Assembly (NCBI GenBank): GCA_038503035.1 | Contig: JAVSML010000047.1 | Span: 654,477-718,476, forward strand | DNA: 64,000 bases | Origin: Crocodylus rhombifer | Taxonomy: Eukaryota > Chordata > Crocodylia > Crocodylidae | Reading direction: 5' to 3' | Shown here: positions 11,344 through 24,100 of the stretch, one piece after another | Numbering within the stretch: the stretch's first letter is position 1 | Layout: each line of letters starts with the position of its first letter | Position numbers and translations under genes: made by a program | The notes under the pieces: generated by a model | What the model saw: the letters and a program-made list of their open reading frames with translations, nothing else | The model's database searches: none | What the model was told of the DNA's origin: nothing

Positions 11344-11853
11344 CAGGGTGCAGCAAACTAAAACTCCTCTGTGGAGTTTTAATTTGCTGCCCTACCAGCC
11401 ACGGAGCAAAGCACCTAAGAGACTCTGGAGGAAGTCCTGCAGGCAGCCTGGCAGAAGCCCAGGAAGGCAGGCTCTGCCCCAAAAGCGATGAGCCTGATCT
11501 TATTTGTTTCCCCCCTGGAGCCTGTGTGCCTGCCTGAGCTGCAATGGGGGATTGGTGCTTCCCTCTGCAGCTGTGGTGCCCTCTGGGATTGCCCAAGCTG
11601 GGTGCCTGCAGGAGGGTGCCACTTAGGGCAGGGGCCACTGCTGCCATAGAGGGAAGCACCAGCACCCACCCCAGCAGTCCAGGGACTGCTCCACCCACCT
11701 GCTGTTTGCCCTCCTCTCTCTGCCACCAGAGAGGCAGGTAAGTGCACAGGTGTGTGCATGACACGGGGGTTTACTTGGCCCTAAATTGAAGCAGTGTTTT
11801 TAAAAACCCACTGCTTCAATTTAGAGCCCCTGTTTCATCTACATGCACCCTAT
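11344..11853. mobile_element. Hairpin-ended non-autonomous element (candidate)
   Basis: The ends carry AGGGTGCA (11345) and TGCACCCT (near 11845). Inside the left end is an 18-bp hairpin with one mismatch: GCAGCAAACTAAAACTCC, loop TCTGT, then its complement, 11350-11390. Inside the right end is a perfect 16-bp stem: CTAAATTGAAGCAGTG at 11781-11796 and its complement at 11809-11824. A GC-rich core lies between. The design matches the larger element at 8698-10368. The true left border could lie further out; no target duplication was identified. Confidence 0.5.
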
Positions 11854-14800
11854 ATTTATGAATCATGGTCAGACTGGGTCTGAATGCCAGAGAAATTCCA
11901 GTCGTTTTCCAATTAAGGTGCAAAGGCTAAACCTGGAGGAGAATTGGAGACGCGGGAAGAGGAAACTTTGAAATAAATATTTGCAGTTTGAAAATCTCTG
12001 AACTGCAGTGTGAATTGTAATTAATCATCAGCCTGTGAATTAACATTTGAAAAGTGTAAGCTTTTATCAGTTTAAGCTCTGGCCAAAATTGCCCAGCTCT
12101 GCTCCTGCAAAGCATTTCTCCATTACCACCAATGTGGCTGTTCATTTTTTCCCCTCAGATATAAATATTTTGTTTCTCTAGGCAGCCTATAGACCAAGTC
12201 TCTTAATTTTGGAAGAACAAATAGAAAGGTTATCAGCATTCCAGAAACAAAGATCCTGGTATCTTCTAAGATCCTTTTTATTGAGAACAAAAATTGATTT
12301 TTTTTGTTCCCCTTCAAATCCATTATTTTACCTGCATAATGTTGCATAGTCAAAACCAGTTAGTATGTGACTGTTTTGAGCTGATCTAACTAGCCTGAAT
12401 GCTCCATTTAATTTAATACTCCATGCTGTTAAGCTGTTTATCTCTGCTCTGACCTGAATATTTACAGAAAAAAAAATGTGAGTTTGTTTTTGGAAACCCT
12501 ACTTGCATTTTAAAAAGGAGTTTAACAATTCCTGACAGAGGCCTAGGTTTAAATAAACAGATGCATCGGGGGAAAAAAGGTGTATGGCTGAATTTTAGTG
12601 TAATAGTTTTAGGTCCAGTATTCACGCTAATATAAAGTCATGTGGTCTTTAGTACCTAACAGTGGGCTTAGTTCAACTCTGCTTGGAGATTTGAAGCTGC
12701 TGAAGAGGCCAGTACAGTCAATGCCATAAATGAGCAATCATAAACTCTTGTCATTTTTGGCAACCTCCATTTGACTTGCATACGGAACTTCTGAGATAAG
12801 CTTTACATGCACATACCTTTAAAAGCATATGTGCATGTATTTGCACCAGTTCTTTCCTAATATGCATAAGGGCAGGTTAATACTTGTTTGTGATCTTACT
12901 ATTGTCTGAATGTATACAAGTGTCAGAATTTGCACTTCAAGACTGGAATTTGGTTGTAGTAAATTTTGTGAATGAAAATCCCAATGTGTGCCTGCCCATA
13001 GATGATGGACCATATGACAAGCTTGAGAACTGTTAGCAGATGTCTGCATCCTGGAAAAGAACAGGTGAAAATGTGTAGTCACCCAATTTTCCACACACAA
13101 GAGGAAAGCTAAGAGGGGAAGCATGAGGGAACCTGGATGAAAAGATGCACCACATGATAACACACTTTTCTTTGGTGTAATTTGTTAATGTACTTCAGGG
13201 GGTGTTAGGAGCAAACACTTTAAAAGTAGCAATCTGACTTAACTGCTGATTTGGGGCTGGTATTTTTGCTGTTGTGATTAGTTATTATGGAAATCAATTT
13301 AAGTGAAAACTGGGAATATTGAAATGCATGTTATATGTAAATGAAGATACTTGCATATATATTTTGTTATGCATTACCCTCAGTAACAAGAAGTTGCTTC
13401 TGTGCCTAGGGAAGTAATGATTCTACAGGTAAGCAGAAAGCAAATTTTCTCTGTAGAAATTTATTGGTAAGAGCATGTCAGCAGCAATATGAACCTGTTA
13501 CTATTCACTGGGCCGTGGCATAGTGCATATCAGGCTGAACAGAATTCTGCTTTGCTTCATTGAAGGATTATCTGGGCCATGGCTGAGGTGTGATCACAGA
13601 AGCTATAGTGCTGAAGGTTGCAGTTCCAGGTACAGTACTTGCATTAAAGTAACTGGGGGGGAGGGGGCGGTTCGTTTTGATAAACTGTGTTAGGTGATTC
13701 TGGGAGCAGATGGTAATTCCTGTATATACACCTCTATTCTGCAGAAAAGACGTTCTTAATTTGTTTGGCTAATTTAGATGAGCTATCTCAAATTGAAATA
13801 GCAGTGAAGACAAGGTAGCTTGGATTAACAGTTTTTGAGTTTAAGCTGATAGGAAGTCTTGGGGTTGAACTCAAGCTCTTATCCTGAGTTTCAGTACCAG
13901 TTACATTGTCTGTGTTGTATCCTGTACTTAAGTAAAAATAGCACGTTTTATTTCAGTGTAAAGAAACTCTAAATGATAGGTAGAATTAATATTCAGAGAA
14001 TTTTCTAGGCAGAAAGGTATGTACAGAGTGTGGTATACTATTCTTTAGATGTTGTACCATAGCTGTTATGGCCAGCCATCTGTGCTGGGGCCAGAGTCAA
14101 GGCACTTGCCTTTCCCCAGTGCCCAGGACAGGCTAAAAGGGTTTTTTTTTGTTTGTTTGTTGCTTAACTGAAGACTGTGTGTGTTTATTTGGGAGGACTG
14201 ACTGAAGAGCTCCTCATGGAGCAAAACCCACCTGCAAAATGCCAGCAAGGTAGGCAAGCTGCTTACAGGACAGCTCTGTTAAAGCAGTTAAAAAATGCTG
14301 CTACAGTGTTGAGAATAAAACCAATACTTCCTGAGGTCTAGTCCATCATGTTCATTTACGAATATGTGGTCCCTGTGAGATTTAAAATTATGCTTAGGTG
14401 TTATTGTAACTAGGGTGGGACAAGCAGGTCAATAGCCCCAGACACATTTTAGAAAAGACTACCCCCTGCCTCTTCTCTTTACCCCAGGTGCTGACATTAT
14501 TAGTTATACCTCTTTATTCACGGCCTAAAAGTTCTCCTTTGGAGCTCCTGGTTCCATAAGTTTGACGATAACTAGCATACCCTCCCTTCAGTTTTTCTGA
14601 CTGGGTGACAGCGTAGCATTTTGAAATACAATTCCCAGTGTTCACCAGTTTTAGTCGGCAGCCTCAATTTATTCAAACAAATGCCACCCAACATGTCACA
14701 TTGAATTGTTTCCCATTATTTCACTTGAACTGTTCTCCCACCAGTTTACAAAGCATTCATAGTTTGTATTCTTACAGTGTAGAAAGGCAAAATGTTGACT

Positions 14801-14938
14801 TGGGCGTGGAATGGAAGCATCTTTTATTTTGTTTCACTTCGTGGCATGGATTTCTGCTTGTGTCCCCAGAGTTTAGAAGACTTTTTCGTTGCTCTTGAAG
14901 GTCAAACAAGGAATGTCAGCAGAATGTATAGCTTAGGA
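11854..14938. other. Gene-free interval
   Basis: AT-rich single-copy-looking DNA, with short T and G runs only. No coding or repeat signal I can name. Confidence 0.5.
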
Positions 14939-15240
14939 CAGGGGTGGCCAATCTGTGGCATGTGTGACACAAGTGGCATGGGCAGCCGCTGTGTTTGGCG
15001 TGGCAGTTTGGGGAAGGGGCAAGGAACACAAGGGCAGATGGGGAACAGAGCAGAAAAGAGGAGCAACAGAATGAGCAGGGAGCTCAGGGTAGAGAGCAGA
15101 ATGTAGAGCAGCAGATGGGGCAGGAGAAGGGGATGAGAGTGGCATTTGGGGAGGGTGCAGGGCTTAATTTGTGGTACAGCTGCAAAAAAGGGTGGTTCCC
15201 ACAGATCTACAGCACAACTCCATTCACACTCGATCACAAA
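14939..15240. mobile_element. Possible hAT-type element fragment
   Basis: It begins CAGGGGTGGCCAATCTGTGG, which resembles the terminal sequence of many amniote hAT elements, followed by A/G-rich sequence. No matching inverted end or 8-bp duplication was found, so this is a weak call and the right limit is a guess. Confidence 0.3.
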
Positions 15241-17010
15241 AGCTAAAACACTGAAAGGGAAATGTATGGTAAATAAGGCAATTGGACAGTGATAGTATTT
15301 CAAAGATGCTGTGCTTGGTTAAGGGATAAATGTTATAGGTGGCATAAAAGGAGTAAATAATACAGATGGAATAATCTAGATTTGTTCCTCATTCGTTGAG
15401 CTTTCATTATGAACAGTGCAGTGTAAAAGAATGATTGCATCTCAGTAAAAGCAAAGAGGTAAGCTTTCTGGACGTTGCTAACTTGGACTATGATATAGAG
15501 TCAATCTTCAACTGCTGTAAATTGGAGTATCTCCAAAGTGAGGTGTACTGAACAATGCTGATTTATACCTGCTGAGCATCTGTATTTAAAAATTAAGTGA
15601 AATGCTGCTTCACTGCTGGCAGTTAGATGTGAAAGCAGGCAAGGCAAAGGAAAGGCTTCCAGAGTGGAAAATGCAAATAATGATTAAGCATAATAGGGAG
15701 AAATAAAAGAATAGAAAAGTGTACATTTCATTATGTTAATGTACTGCACATAGCTCAGGAAAGAAGACTACAGAACTTCTATACAATAGATGTGTTTTTA
15801 ATGAGAGTCATAAAGTATTGATCAAGTAAACAAGCTAGCTTTGCTGTAGGGCAGATTGAAAATACAAAAGGCCAAATTCTGTTCCCGAATGCATGTGTGT
15901 TTGTATCTCTAAGGGAAGAATTTGATCTATAATATATGGAAAGGTGAACCCAGCAAGACAAGAAAGACAGTATTATGATAGTAGCCATAAATGACAGACA
16001 TGAGGTAAATCTGTAGATTTAACAAAGCTTTAATTGAGAAGGTTGATCTTGCATAAAAACGGCAGGTTATGCTGCTGGTCCTTGAACCAGTCCTCTAATA
16101 AAATATCATTGCTATCTGTTATCCCTTATGAATACAGCACTGGTATTCAGCCAAAGTATCATAAGCATGTTGATTGCTCAGACATAATGGTAACATTTTC
16201 AGTAATGCCATGTTGTGGCTGTTCAGAGGATGTAGCAGTTTGAGGAAGGCATGGAACAGAATGTGAAAGAAAATAGAGGTGGTATATTTCACTAGAAAAT
16301 TCAAGTTTGAGCAAAACATAAATGGTTAAATAAGACCAAGTTCTACCCCTCCGTAATGGCCTAATGCAGATACAACTTTGTGTCCAGCCTTCTAAAAAAC
16401 TAGAACATTGCTGATAAGAGATTTCTGCATTGACTGGTACAAGGACTGAGGAATAATTGGGGAAGAATGGGCATATATGGAGGGAGCATATGGCTGTTTT
16501 ATTAAATCACGTATTAAGTAAATATTTTAAAGTAATTTCAGAAATTGTTGATAAACAAAAGTACCTGATTTGATCGAACAGAGACAGAAGACATGGGTAG
16601 TTATCCTTCTTTTCCCCTTCAAAATGTTTCAGAAAATATTCAGGTCTTCATACTTTCTCCCCTAAATGAGTTCTGTGCATATCTTTCCCATGCAGGATGG
16701 TTAGATTAAATTGTTATATGTATATAACCCCAATATCATCAGTAAATACAAGCTATTCTTGAGGTTTCTTTCCAGCATATTGAGAAATTATTAAAAGCTT
16801 CAAAAGACAAATCAAGACATTTTTATGCAGATAATTAACTGTAGGAAAATGACAAGTATTTTCAGCATTAGAGATTGTGCATTTTAGGAAACTAGAACAT
16901 AGTTGCTTCATGAAACCTACTTTAAAAATAAATAGGCCCATACAGATTCTAAATATACACTCAGGAAAAAGCTGCAGAATAACCTTCAGCTTTCATTGTT
17001 TTGATGTGTT
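15241..17010. other. Gene-free interval
   Basis: Unique-looking AT-rich DNA without a recognisable feature. Confidence 0.5.
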
Positions 17011-17178
17011 ATGTGTTATGTCCTGGAAAAAAATAAAATTAGTCATTTAAGACAAAAGGTGACATGCATTTGACATACAAATACTGTAAAAATGTTCTGG
17101 AAAGCATTTAAGAACTTAAATGTATTTGGAGAAGCATAGCTTGAAGAAGAGGACTAAACAATGCTTGTAGGTAAGAAG
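17011..17178 (+). repeat. 168-bp direct duplication, copy 1
   Basis: It begins ATGTGTTATGTCCTGG and ends GCTTGTAGGTAAGAAG. By direct comparison it is identical at all 168 positions to 18295-18462. Left and right flanks differ from those of the second copy. It shows no poly-A tail, inverted ends or coding potential. Confidence 0.95.
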
Positions 17179-17454
17179 CTATGTTGTACTGACATCCAAT
17201 AGTAAGCACTGTTAGACCATTCATGAAGAGCTCTAATATGGCCAGGCATAGGCACGTGCCTCAGCAGGTGCAGAACCTGCTAATCTTTGCCCCATTGACT
17301 TTGATGGGGATTTGGCAGGCCCTTACATTAGGCAGCAAGCTGCACAGAAAGTGGAAGCCAGCAGATGCACAGACACTGGCTGGATTGTATGCCATATTAA
17401 GCACAGTATCAGAGAGATGTCTTGTACAGCAACAGAAATCATATAAATGTGGGT

Positions 17455-18294
17455 CTAAGGGACCCCAATAAGTCATCTAATTCATTATCCTCCTTTGATG
17501 TAGGATGAAGCATGCCTTGACCATTGCTGACAGATGTTTATCTCACCTTTTGCAAAAAATCTCCAGTCTTCCAACCTTCCTAAGTGACCAGTTACTGTGC
17601 TTCACCCTTCTTCTATTCTAGGGGTGGGGAAGATGTGGAGATAGCTAATATACATCTCTCTTGCTGCAAATTAAATTAATTATTTCTTTTTCTGGTGGAT
17701 GCAGAGAATAATAAATCACTGTTCTATTTATAGCAATATTTTACATACTAGAAAGCAGTTTCCCTTCAACCTCTTCTTGTAGGTCATATTTCCTAAACCT
17801 CTTATCATTCCTGCTGCTCTCCTCTAGGGTCTGTCCAATTTATCTGCATCTTTCTTAAAGTGTTATACCCCAAAATAAACAATACTCTATCTGAGATCTC
17901 ATTAGGACTAGGTAAAATGCAGTAATTACTCCCCTCTATTACATAAGACACTACTCTCAATACATCACAGAATGATTTTTGCCTTTTTTGCAACAGCATT
18001 GTATTGTTGACACATTCACCTTGTAGTTTAATATAACCTCCAGATCCCTTTTTTTGCCATGCTGCTGCCTTACCAGTTATTCCACTTTTGTATTACTGCA
18101 TTTGCTTTCTTCCTCCTAGTTATAGCACTTCTTTTTTGTTTATTAATTTTCATCTTATTGATTTGGAATCATTTCTATAATATATCAAGATCTTTTTAAA
18201 GTCTAACTCTGTCCTCCAAGCTGCAATACCTCCTAGTTCGGTGTCATCCACCAACATTATAAATGCACTCTTATTCCGTTATCCAAATTTTGAT
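17455..18294 (-). pseudogene. Old CR1/L3-type LINE fragment
   Basis: On the plus strand this carries degraded complements of the CR1 3' half in the correct order: the motif around 'gacagatgtttatct', then 'gtaggtcatatttcctaa', 'gatctcattagg', 'cagatccc' and 'ttggaatcatttc'. It is riddled with stops and far more diverged than the other CR1 copies here. Its 5' end (plus-strand right side) stops directly against copy 2 of the 168-bp duplication. Confidence 0.6.
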
Positions 18295-18462
18295 ATGTGT
18301 TATGTCCTGGAAAAAAATAAAATTAGTCATTTAAGACAAAAGGTGACATGCATTTGACATACAAATACTGTAAAAATGTTCTGGAAAGCATTTAAGAACT
18401 TAAATGTATTTGGAGAAGCATAGCTTGAAGAAGAGGACTAAACAATGCTTGTAGGTAAGAAG
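18295..18462 (+). repeat. 168-bp direct duplication, copy 2
   Basis: Identical to 17011-17178 over its whole length, starting 1284 bases further on. It lies between the end of an old CR1 fragment on the left and unique sequence on the right. Confidence 0.95.
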
Positions 18463-19860
18463 TCTTGGCAAAGAGACAAGACTAGGACATGGGAACTGAT
18501 AACTAAGGACATATCGAAACCTTGGCAGCGGCCTATCTTGGCCAAGCCATTTATGAGCATACCCTGTCTATCTGCTCCCATGCACATCTGGAAACATGCC
18601 AAGGAATACACTATAGGATTATCAGTCATGAGGTTAAACTCATGACAATTTGCCTGAGACATTCTCTGAGAATTTTGACTGATGTATTTGCAGGTTTGAA
18701 TCATGCATGTGGAATACGATAGGTAACACATGCTTGGGTAACAGCCTGGCTAGGACACAATGTTGCTGCAATGAAGATATCCCCAAAGTTGGAAAGGTTA
18801 GAGGGACTGCCATTTGGCTGGAGTTACTATCTGAAGAGCAGCTACACTACCAACCTGCAACATAAAGAAGAGAATTCTTTCTCTTGCAAGTGTGGTGCTT
18901 TCCACCATCCAATCAATTATCATGACAGGGAGATTTTTTAGGTAGGCCCATGCTGTATGCCACGGTATGCTGCAGTGATACTTAGATACCAAAAGCATGA
19001 CTCTGTAACATTTTGCTCCATGGGAGCTAATTTACCCTACTTTTCAAAGGGCAAATTAGCCCTTTATACCAGTGTTATACCAGCTGGACTGCTTATGCTA
19101 CCCAAAATAGCTTGGGTTTCTCTACACAGCACTGCATTCTGTAGCGTAATTATTTTCAGAGGTGTTGTTGAGAGAGATGGTTTCTCCTTGCACTATAAGG
19201 AAGTCTAGGATACTTTTTTCATACCTGGTGGGAAGGTGTCACAGCATGACTGTTTCTTTAGTTCAAGCAGACTACATAGGAATAACTACTGTTCCTTTAA
19301 TGAAAAAATGTAGTTTGTGCATAATCACAAGGATGGCATTATTTGATGATGGCTTGTAGACATCTGAAAACATGTGAACGCTACTGCCTTGTAAAGTTTT
19401 GCTCAGAGGCCAAGTTCTGTAAAATGCATACTGCATCTGTCTCAAAACCTTAGCCGGATTTATTTTGAAAGCTGGAATAAAGAACTGGTGTGCAGAATAC
19501 AATTGCAACAGTGAAACTCACCATCCTCTCTCTGGTGTTGAACCCTTGTGAACAAGCAGAGAATTGGTTATTGTGGCACTAGTATTTAAAACACTTTGCT
19601 TTGGCCTTCTCCTGCAGTGCCTATACTGAAGAAGCTGGACATTCTAAAAGACCATATTTCTTTTCTAAATATGAACCCTCTTTAAAGGCAAATGTTAATC
19701 AAACAAATGAATTTGTTTCCCCATTGTATCTATGGTTAAGGAATATCTGAGACTTTGAATAGTAAAGAACAGAAATGCTATTTGGGCCTTATTCTTAGTA
19801 GTGTAACACTGATGTTGTAGACACAATGGTCCAGACATTAGCGAAAAGCAAGGATTTCTT
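18463..19860. other. Gene-free interval
   Basis: Unique-looking AT-rich DNA. No feature recognised. Confidence 0.5.
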
Positions 19861-20932
19861 AGACATAGACATAGACATTTCGGCTGGAAGGGACCCTGGA
19901 GGATCATCGAGTCTAGCCCCCTGCCCCAGGGGCAGGAAGTCAGCAGGGATCATAGGATCCCAGCAAGATAAACATCCAAATGTGTTTTGAAGGTGTTCAA
20001 AGTAGGTGCTTGAACCACCTCAGGTGGCAGTCTGTTCCAAACCTTGGAGGCTCGGACAGTGAAGAAGTTCTTTCTTATGCCCAGCCTGAATTGGTCACAG
20101 TGGAGTTTCTGACCGTTCGATCTTGTCATCCCTTGGGGCACTCTGGAGAACAGACTTTCCCCTAGATTCTGATGAGCACCCCTGATAAATGTATAGGTGG
20201 CCACCAGATCACCCCTGCCCCTATGCTTTTCCAGGTTGAATAGCCCCATTGCTCTCAGCCTGTCATCATAAGGTCTGATCATGCATGTAGCTCTCCTTTG
20301 CACCCTCTCAAGCTTCTCCACATCCCTTCAAATTGTGGAGCTCAAAACTGTACGCAGTACTCCAGCTGTGGCCTCACCAAGGCCGAGTACAAGGGGAGAA
20401 TGACGTCCCGGGATCTGCTTGAGAAGCATCTATGGATGTAAGTCAGCGTTTTGCTCGCTTTACTAGCTGCAGCATCACACTGAAGGCTCATGTTCATCTT
20501 GTGGTCAACCATGACCCCCAAGTCCCTTTCATCTGTAGTATTAGCCAGCGTAGAACTGCCGAGCCTATAAGGATGCTGCAGGTTTTTCCTCCCACGGTGG
20601 AGAACCTTGCATTTTTTGGTGTTGAACATCATCAGGTTCTTGTCCGCCCATTTCATGAGTCTGTGCAGATCTGCCTGGATCACCCTCCTGTCCTCAGGTG
20701 TGGATGCTTTAACCCAGAGTTTGGTGTCATTGGCAAACTTGGCCAGTCTGCTTCTGACACCAATGTCCACATCATTGATGAAAATGTTAAACAATATAGG
20801 CCTTAGGACACAGCCTTGTGGGACCCCACTGGTCATGGCGCACCAAGACGATTGGCCCCCATCAACGACCACCCTCCGGGTCCTACCGCGGAGCCAGTTC
20901 CTCAGCCAGTGGATTGTGGTGATGATCTTAGG
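19861..20932 (-). pseudogene. CR1 LINE ORF2, 5'-truncated copy with broken frame
   Basis: Two minus-strand blocks in adjacent frames together cover the C-terminal half of CR1 ORF2. The block at 20872-20342 has GVPQGCVLRPILFNIF (reverse transcriptase motif B), then FANDTKL where FADD is expected (motif C), then the KCKVLH and LVRPQLEYCVQF segments. The block at 20321-19950 has [13 protein letters not shown] and ends in LDVYLAGIL. At least one frameshift separates them. The 3' tail is a short (ATGTCT)n repeat (19861-19879), unlike the tail of the copy at 43793, so this is a different subfamily. The Asp-to-Asn change in the catalytic pair and the truncation make it inactive. Confidence 0.85.
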
Positions 20933-21168
20933 GTGATATCTTTTATTGGACCAACTATGTGGTTGGGATAAAGTCAGACAAGTTTTTAATGTAAGACATT
21001 CTTCTTCATTATTATAAGATTATCGGAAACTAGGTCTGCTACACCTGATAATTTTTCTTAGCCCCTCCCCTATGCTGTGCTTCACTTATGGTGCCTGGCT
21101 TCCTATAATCAGAGACCTGAAGAAAGTCTTCTTTCGAAAGCTTGTCTAACTTTATCCCAACTACATGA
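20933..21168. mobile_element. MITE-like inverted-repeat element
   Basis: The arm at 20957-20982 and the arm at 21141-21166 are reverse complements at 24 of 26 positions (core GTTGGGATAAAGT...AGACAAG). The left side extends outward into GATATCTTTTATTGGACC. The matching outer part is missing on the right, so that end is truncated. There is no open frame. MITE-like elements have been described from crocodilian genomes; membership in any named family is not verified. It abuts the 5' end of the CR1 copy. Confidence 0.55.
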
Positions 21169-24100
21169 TGATGGCCTTACTTTTGGAAGTCTTGAGTCCT
21201 CACAGCTCCAGTAAATTCCTTCAATGCTCAGGACTCTGGAAATTAAGCATGTTTTGGCCTATAACAGGTACATTTCCAGGAATTGATTTTAAAGAGATTT
21301 TTTTTTTTCTGTCTGGAAAATGGACAGTACTGAGGGGAATGCTGAAAAATGATGGTGATGATGTTATTTGTATTGCAGTAGTGCCTAGCAGTCCTGATCA
21401 GAGAACTGGAGCCCATATATAGCCTAAACACTTTGCTCAGGTTGGACTTTTGGGTGGGGTACATAGAAAACAGTAAATGTAGAACTTTATATGTGAGAGA
21501 TGGTACCATTGAGATGGTGAGAATAAAAACAGGGTAGAACTTAATTTTTAGTTCTAAATATTGTGACAGATTAGTAGATGTCTGCATGTATCAGTACTGG
21601 TCTGTAACCTGTATTTTGTTTTGTGAGGACAACTTTTATTTTAAACCAGTTCCATGCTTTTCCTTTGGCTGTGAGGCCTCTAAAAAACTGAACCGCAAAA
21701 GTGTTTCAAAAAAGTATTTCATTAAGGGCTAATCTTGATTCTCTTTTCAGATGGAGCACCCTTGAACAAACAGCTGGCCAGCACCCAGCACTCAGGTGGC
21801 TGGTAAACAATAGATTATCTGATAGGAAATGCTGATCACCTGATGGGGTTTGAAGATGAGCCAGGGAGGTCATATGATAAAGGGATCAAAGTTTATAAAA
21901 GAATAAGGAGTTTTATTCATAAAAGATTCTCCTGGTGAAGCCTAATATAACAAGGGTTCTACCCCTTTACTGAGAAGGAAAAGAGCAGAGAAAGGGCCAA
22001 CACCTTTACAAAGGACTCTGTTTTACATATTAAAAAGAGGCTCCAGGACTGTGGAGCTCTGCAAAGGTCTATTGACAGGCTCCAGGGATCAGTGGGAACT
22101 ACAGGCAGGCTGTATAAGGCTGTAGGGGATGCTAGAAGCTCACAGAGACTGGGGAAAGCTGCTGCCCCTAACCCTAGAACTGGGAGTGCAGCCAGACAGC
22201 AGAGCCAAGAAGCTGTAGGACTCCACACTGTAATCAATGGCCTGCTAGTTGGATAATGACTGCAGCTGATTTGAGGAGGCTACTAATAAGATCAATGAAA
22301 ATGCTCAAGCAGCCTCCTGGAAGGGAGGCAGACCAGGTTGCTGGAGGAGGATCAGAGGTCTTATAGGGTTGGACCCATTAATGGGGATCTCAGACTAGTT
22401 CTGGCTAAGGTTAAGGAAGCAGCTCTGCAGAACCTGGAGTGAAGGAAGCTCTGTGGGAGGCTTTGCACTGAAGGTGTGATTTGTTTTCCATGTTTTAATT
22501 CTGTGGGGTTTGGGAATAATTGAAGCAGTGAAAGGAGGTGACTAAGGGCACTTGGGGATGGTGCTGTAGATTTGTCTATAAGACTAGGACTATGAACTGT
22601 GACAGAGGAGTCAGATCTCTGTAGGGTTGTAGTCAGGCCTGAGGACTGCAGGGAAATGGCAGCTGTTGAAGGTTCAAGAAGGCTCTGAGGGGTTGAGAGC
22701 CCTGGGGGCTGTGACAAAGGTGTTGTCTAGACATAGTCTTTTTAGGGGCTCTTGACATGACCAGAGTGAGAAAGAGAGAAGAACAGTGATGTCCAGAGTG
22801 GAAAAGGGGTTTCAGACTGGCTATCTGGCCCTTTAAGGACAGTCTCCTGAACACATCTTTGAGAGCATCCAGGTGTAGTAGGTGAGGTGGAAGATGGTGC
22901 TAAAGAACACAGCAGGTTGAGGCAGACTGCCAAAGACACCCAAGGTTTGCTGTGTTAGGAGAGAGGGCCAGGAATACTGAAAAGAAAGTTACCAAACTGC
23001 AAAGCAACGTGGTGACTGAAGCAAAGAATTACATCAAGGTGTTTCTTATTTTGTCTGCATCTATATATCTTGTGTTGTTTTAAATGTAGAAAGTAATTGG
23101 TTTAGGAATTGCCTTACTAAGCTTGTGTCTTAGTTTCAAGTATGATGGGTCTTCAAAAGCTTGAGCTACTAGGAGATGCAGAGGTGGGGCTTGGGGGAAG
23201 GCTTCATTACAGGTTTGGGGGGGGCTATAACAGCTGGACCTCGTTTCTGAAAAGTGGTGCCAGACAATCTCTCTCTTTTGAGAGACCACAAAAGAACATG
23301 TGAATGGGGGGATCCTGAAAGTATATGGATCCAGATTCTGGATCTAAATATAGAAGCCTTGTTGGAGTCCAGCCATAGAAGTCTGAAAGGCTGTAACAGA
23401 TTCATTTATGTAAGCGAGTGAGTTGGTTTCTGCAAAGTCAAATACTTCTCAGGTTACATTTTGAAGGCCAGTCAAAATGCTTGTATATGCAGGAATCTAA
23501 GCTCTGAGCAAACGCCAGTGTAAGGTAAATACAGAAGTGCCCTTAAACATTTATTTCAGTTTTGTTCAAAGAATGACTGTTACTGGCCTGAGTTCATATA
23601 TGGCAGCAGCAGCGGAGCTCAAGATTTATGTTTTAGGAAATGATTTCAGACTTGCATGCAATGGAGTCTCCAAATGAAGTTGTATGCTTCTGTAATAGCA
23701 AAATGCTTTTTCAGAAATGGCGAATTTCTGTACACTTGATTCCATAAGCAAACTTCCTTTTGGGCCATACTGCATTGGAGAGGATTACTTGTAGGAGCAG
23801 TGGTACGTGGTAGTTTTAATTGAAGCAAAAATGTATTTGAAATTAGTTAGGTGGTCATGGTCTTCTCCACAGCTAGATATAGAAAGGAGCAAGAAGTCTA
23901 TGATTGTGTGAGTGAACAATGAACAGGAAAGATACCATCACCTGCAAAAGCAGGAGAAGAGTTAGTAGGGCATGTTCCTGCTACATCATTGTCATCTTTA
24001 TTTTCAGTTATAAATACTGTCATACTTGCAGGAGCCTCTTTGCTCTAACAATGTATGGTTGGGCTGTATGAATCTGAAGATATAGAAATGAATAGGGGGA

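Noticed and set aside
21740..22960. Possible degraded LTR with TATAAAAG near 21894
   Set aside because: No paired TG...CA termini, target duplication or polyadenylation signal could be found.
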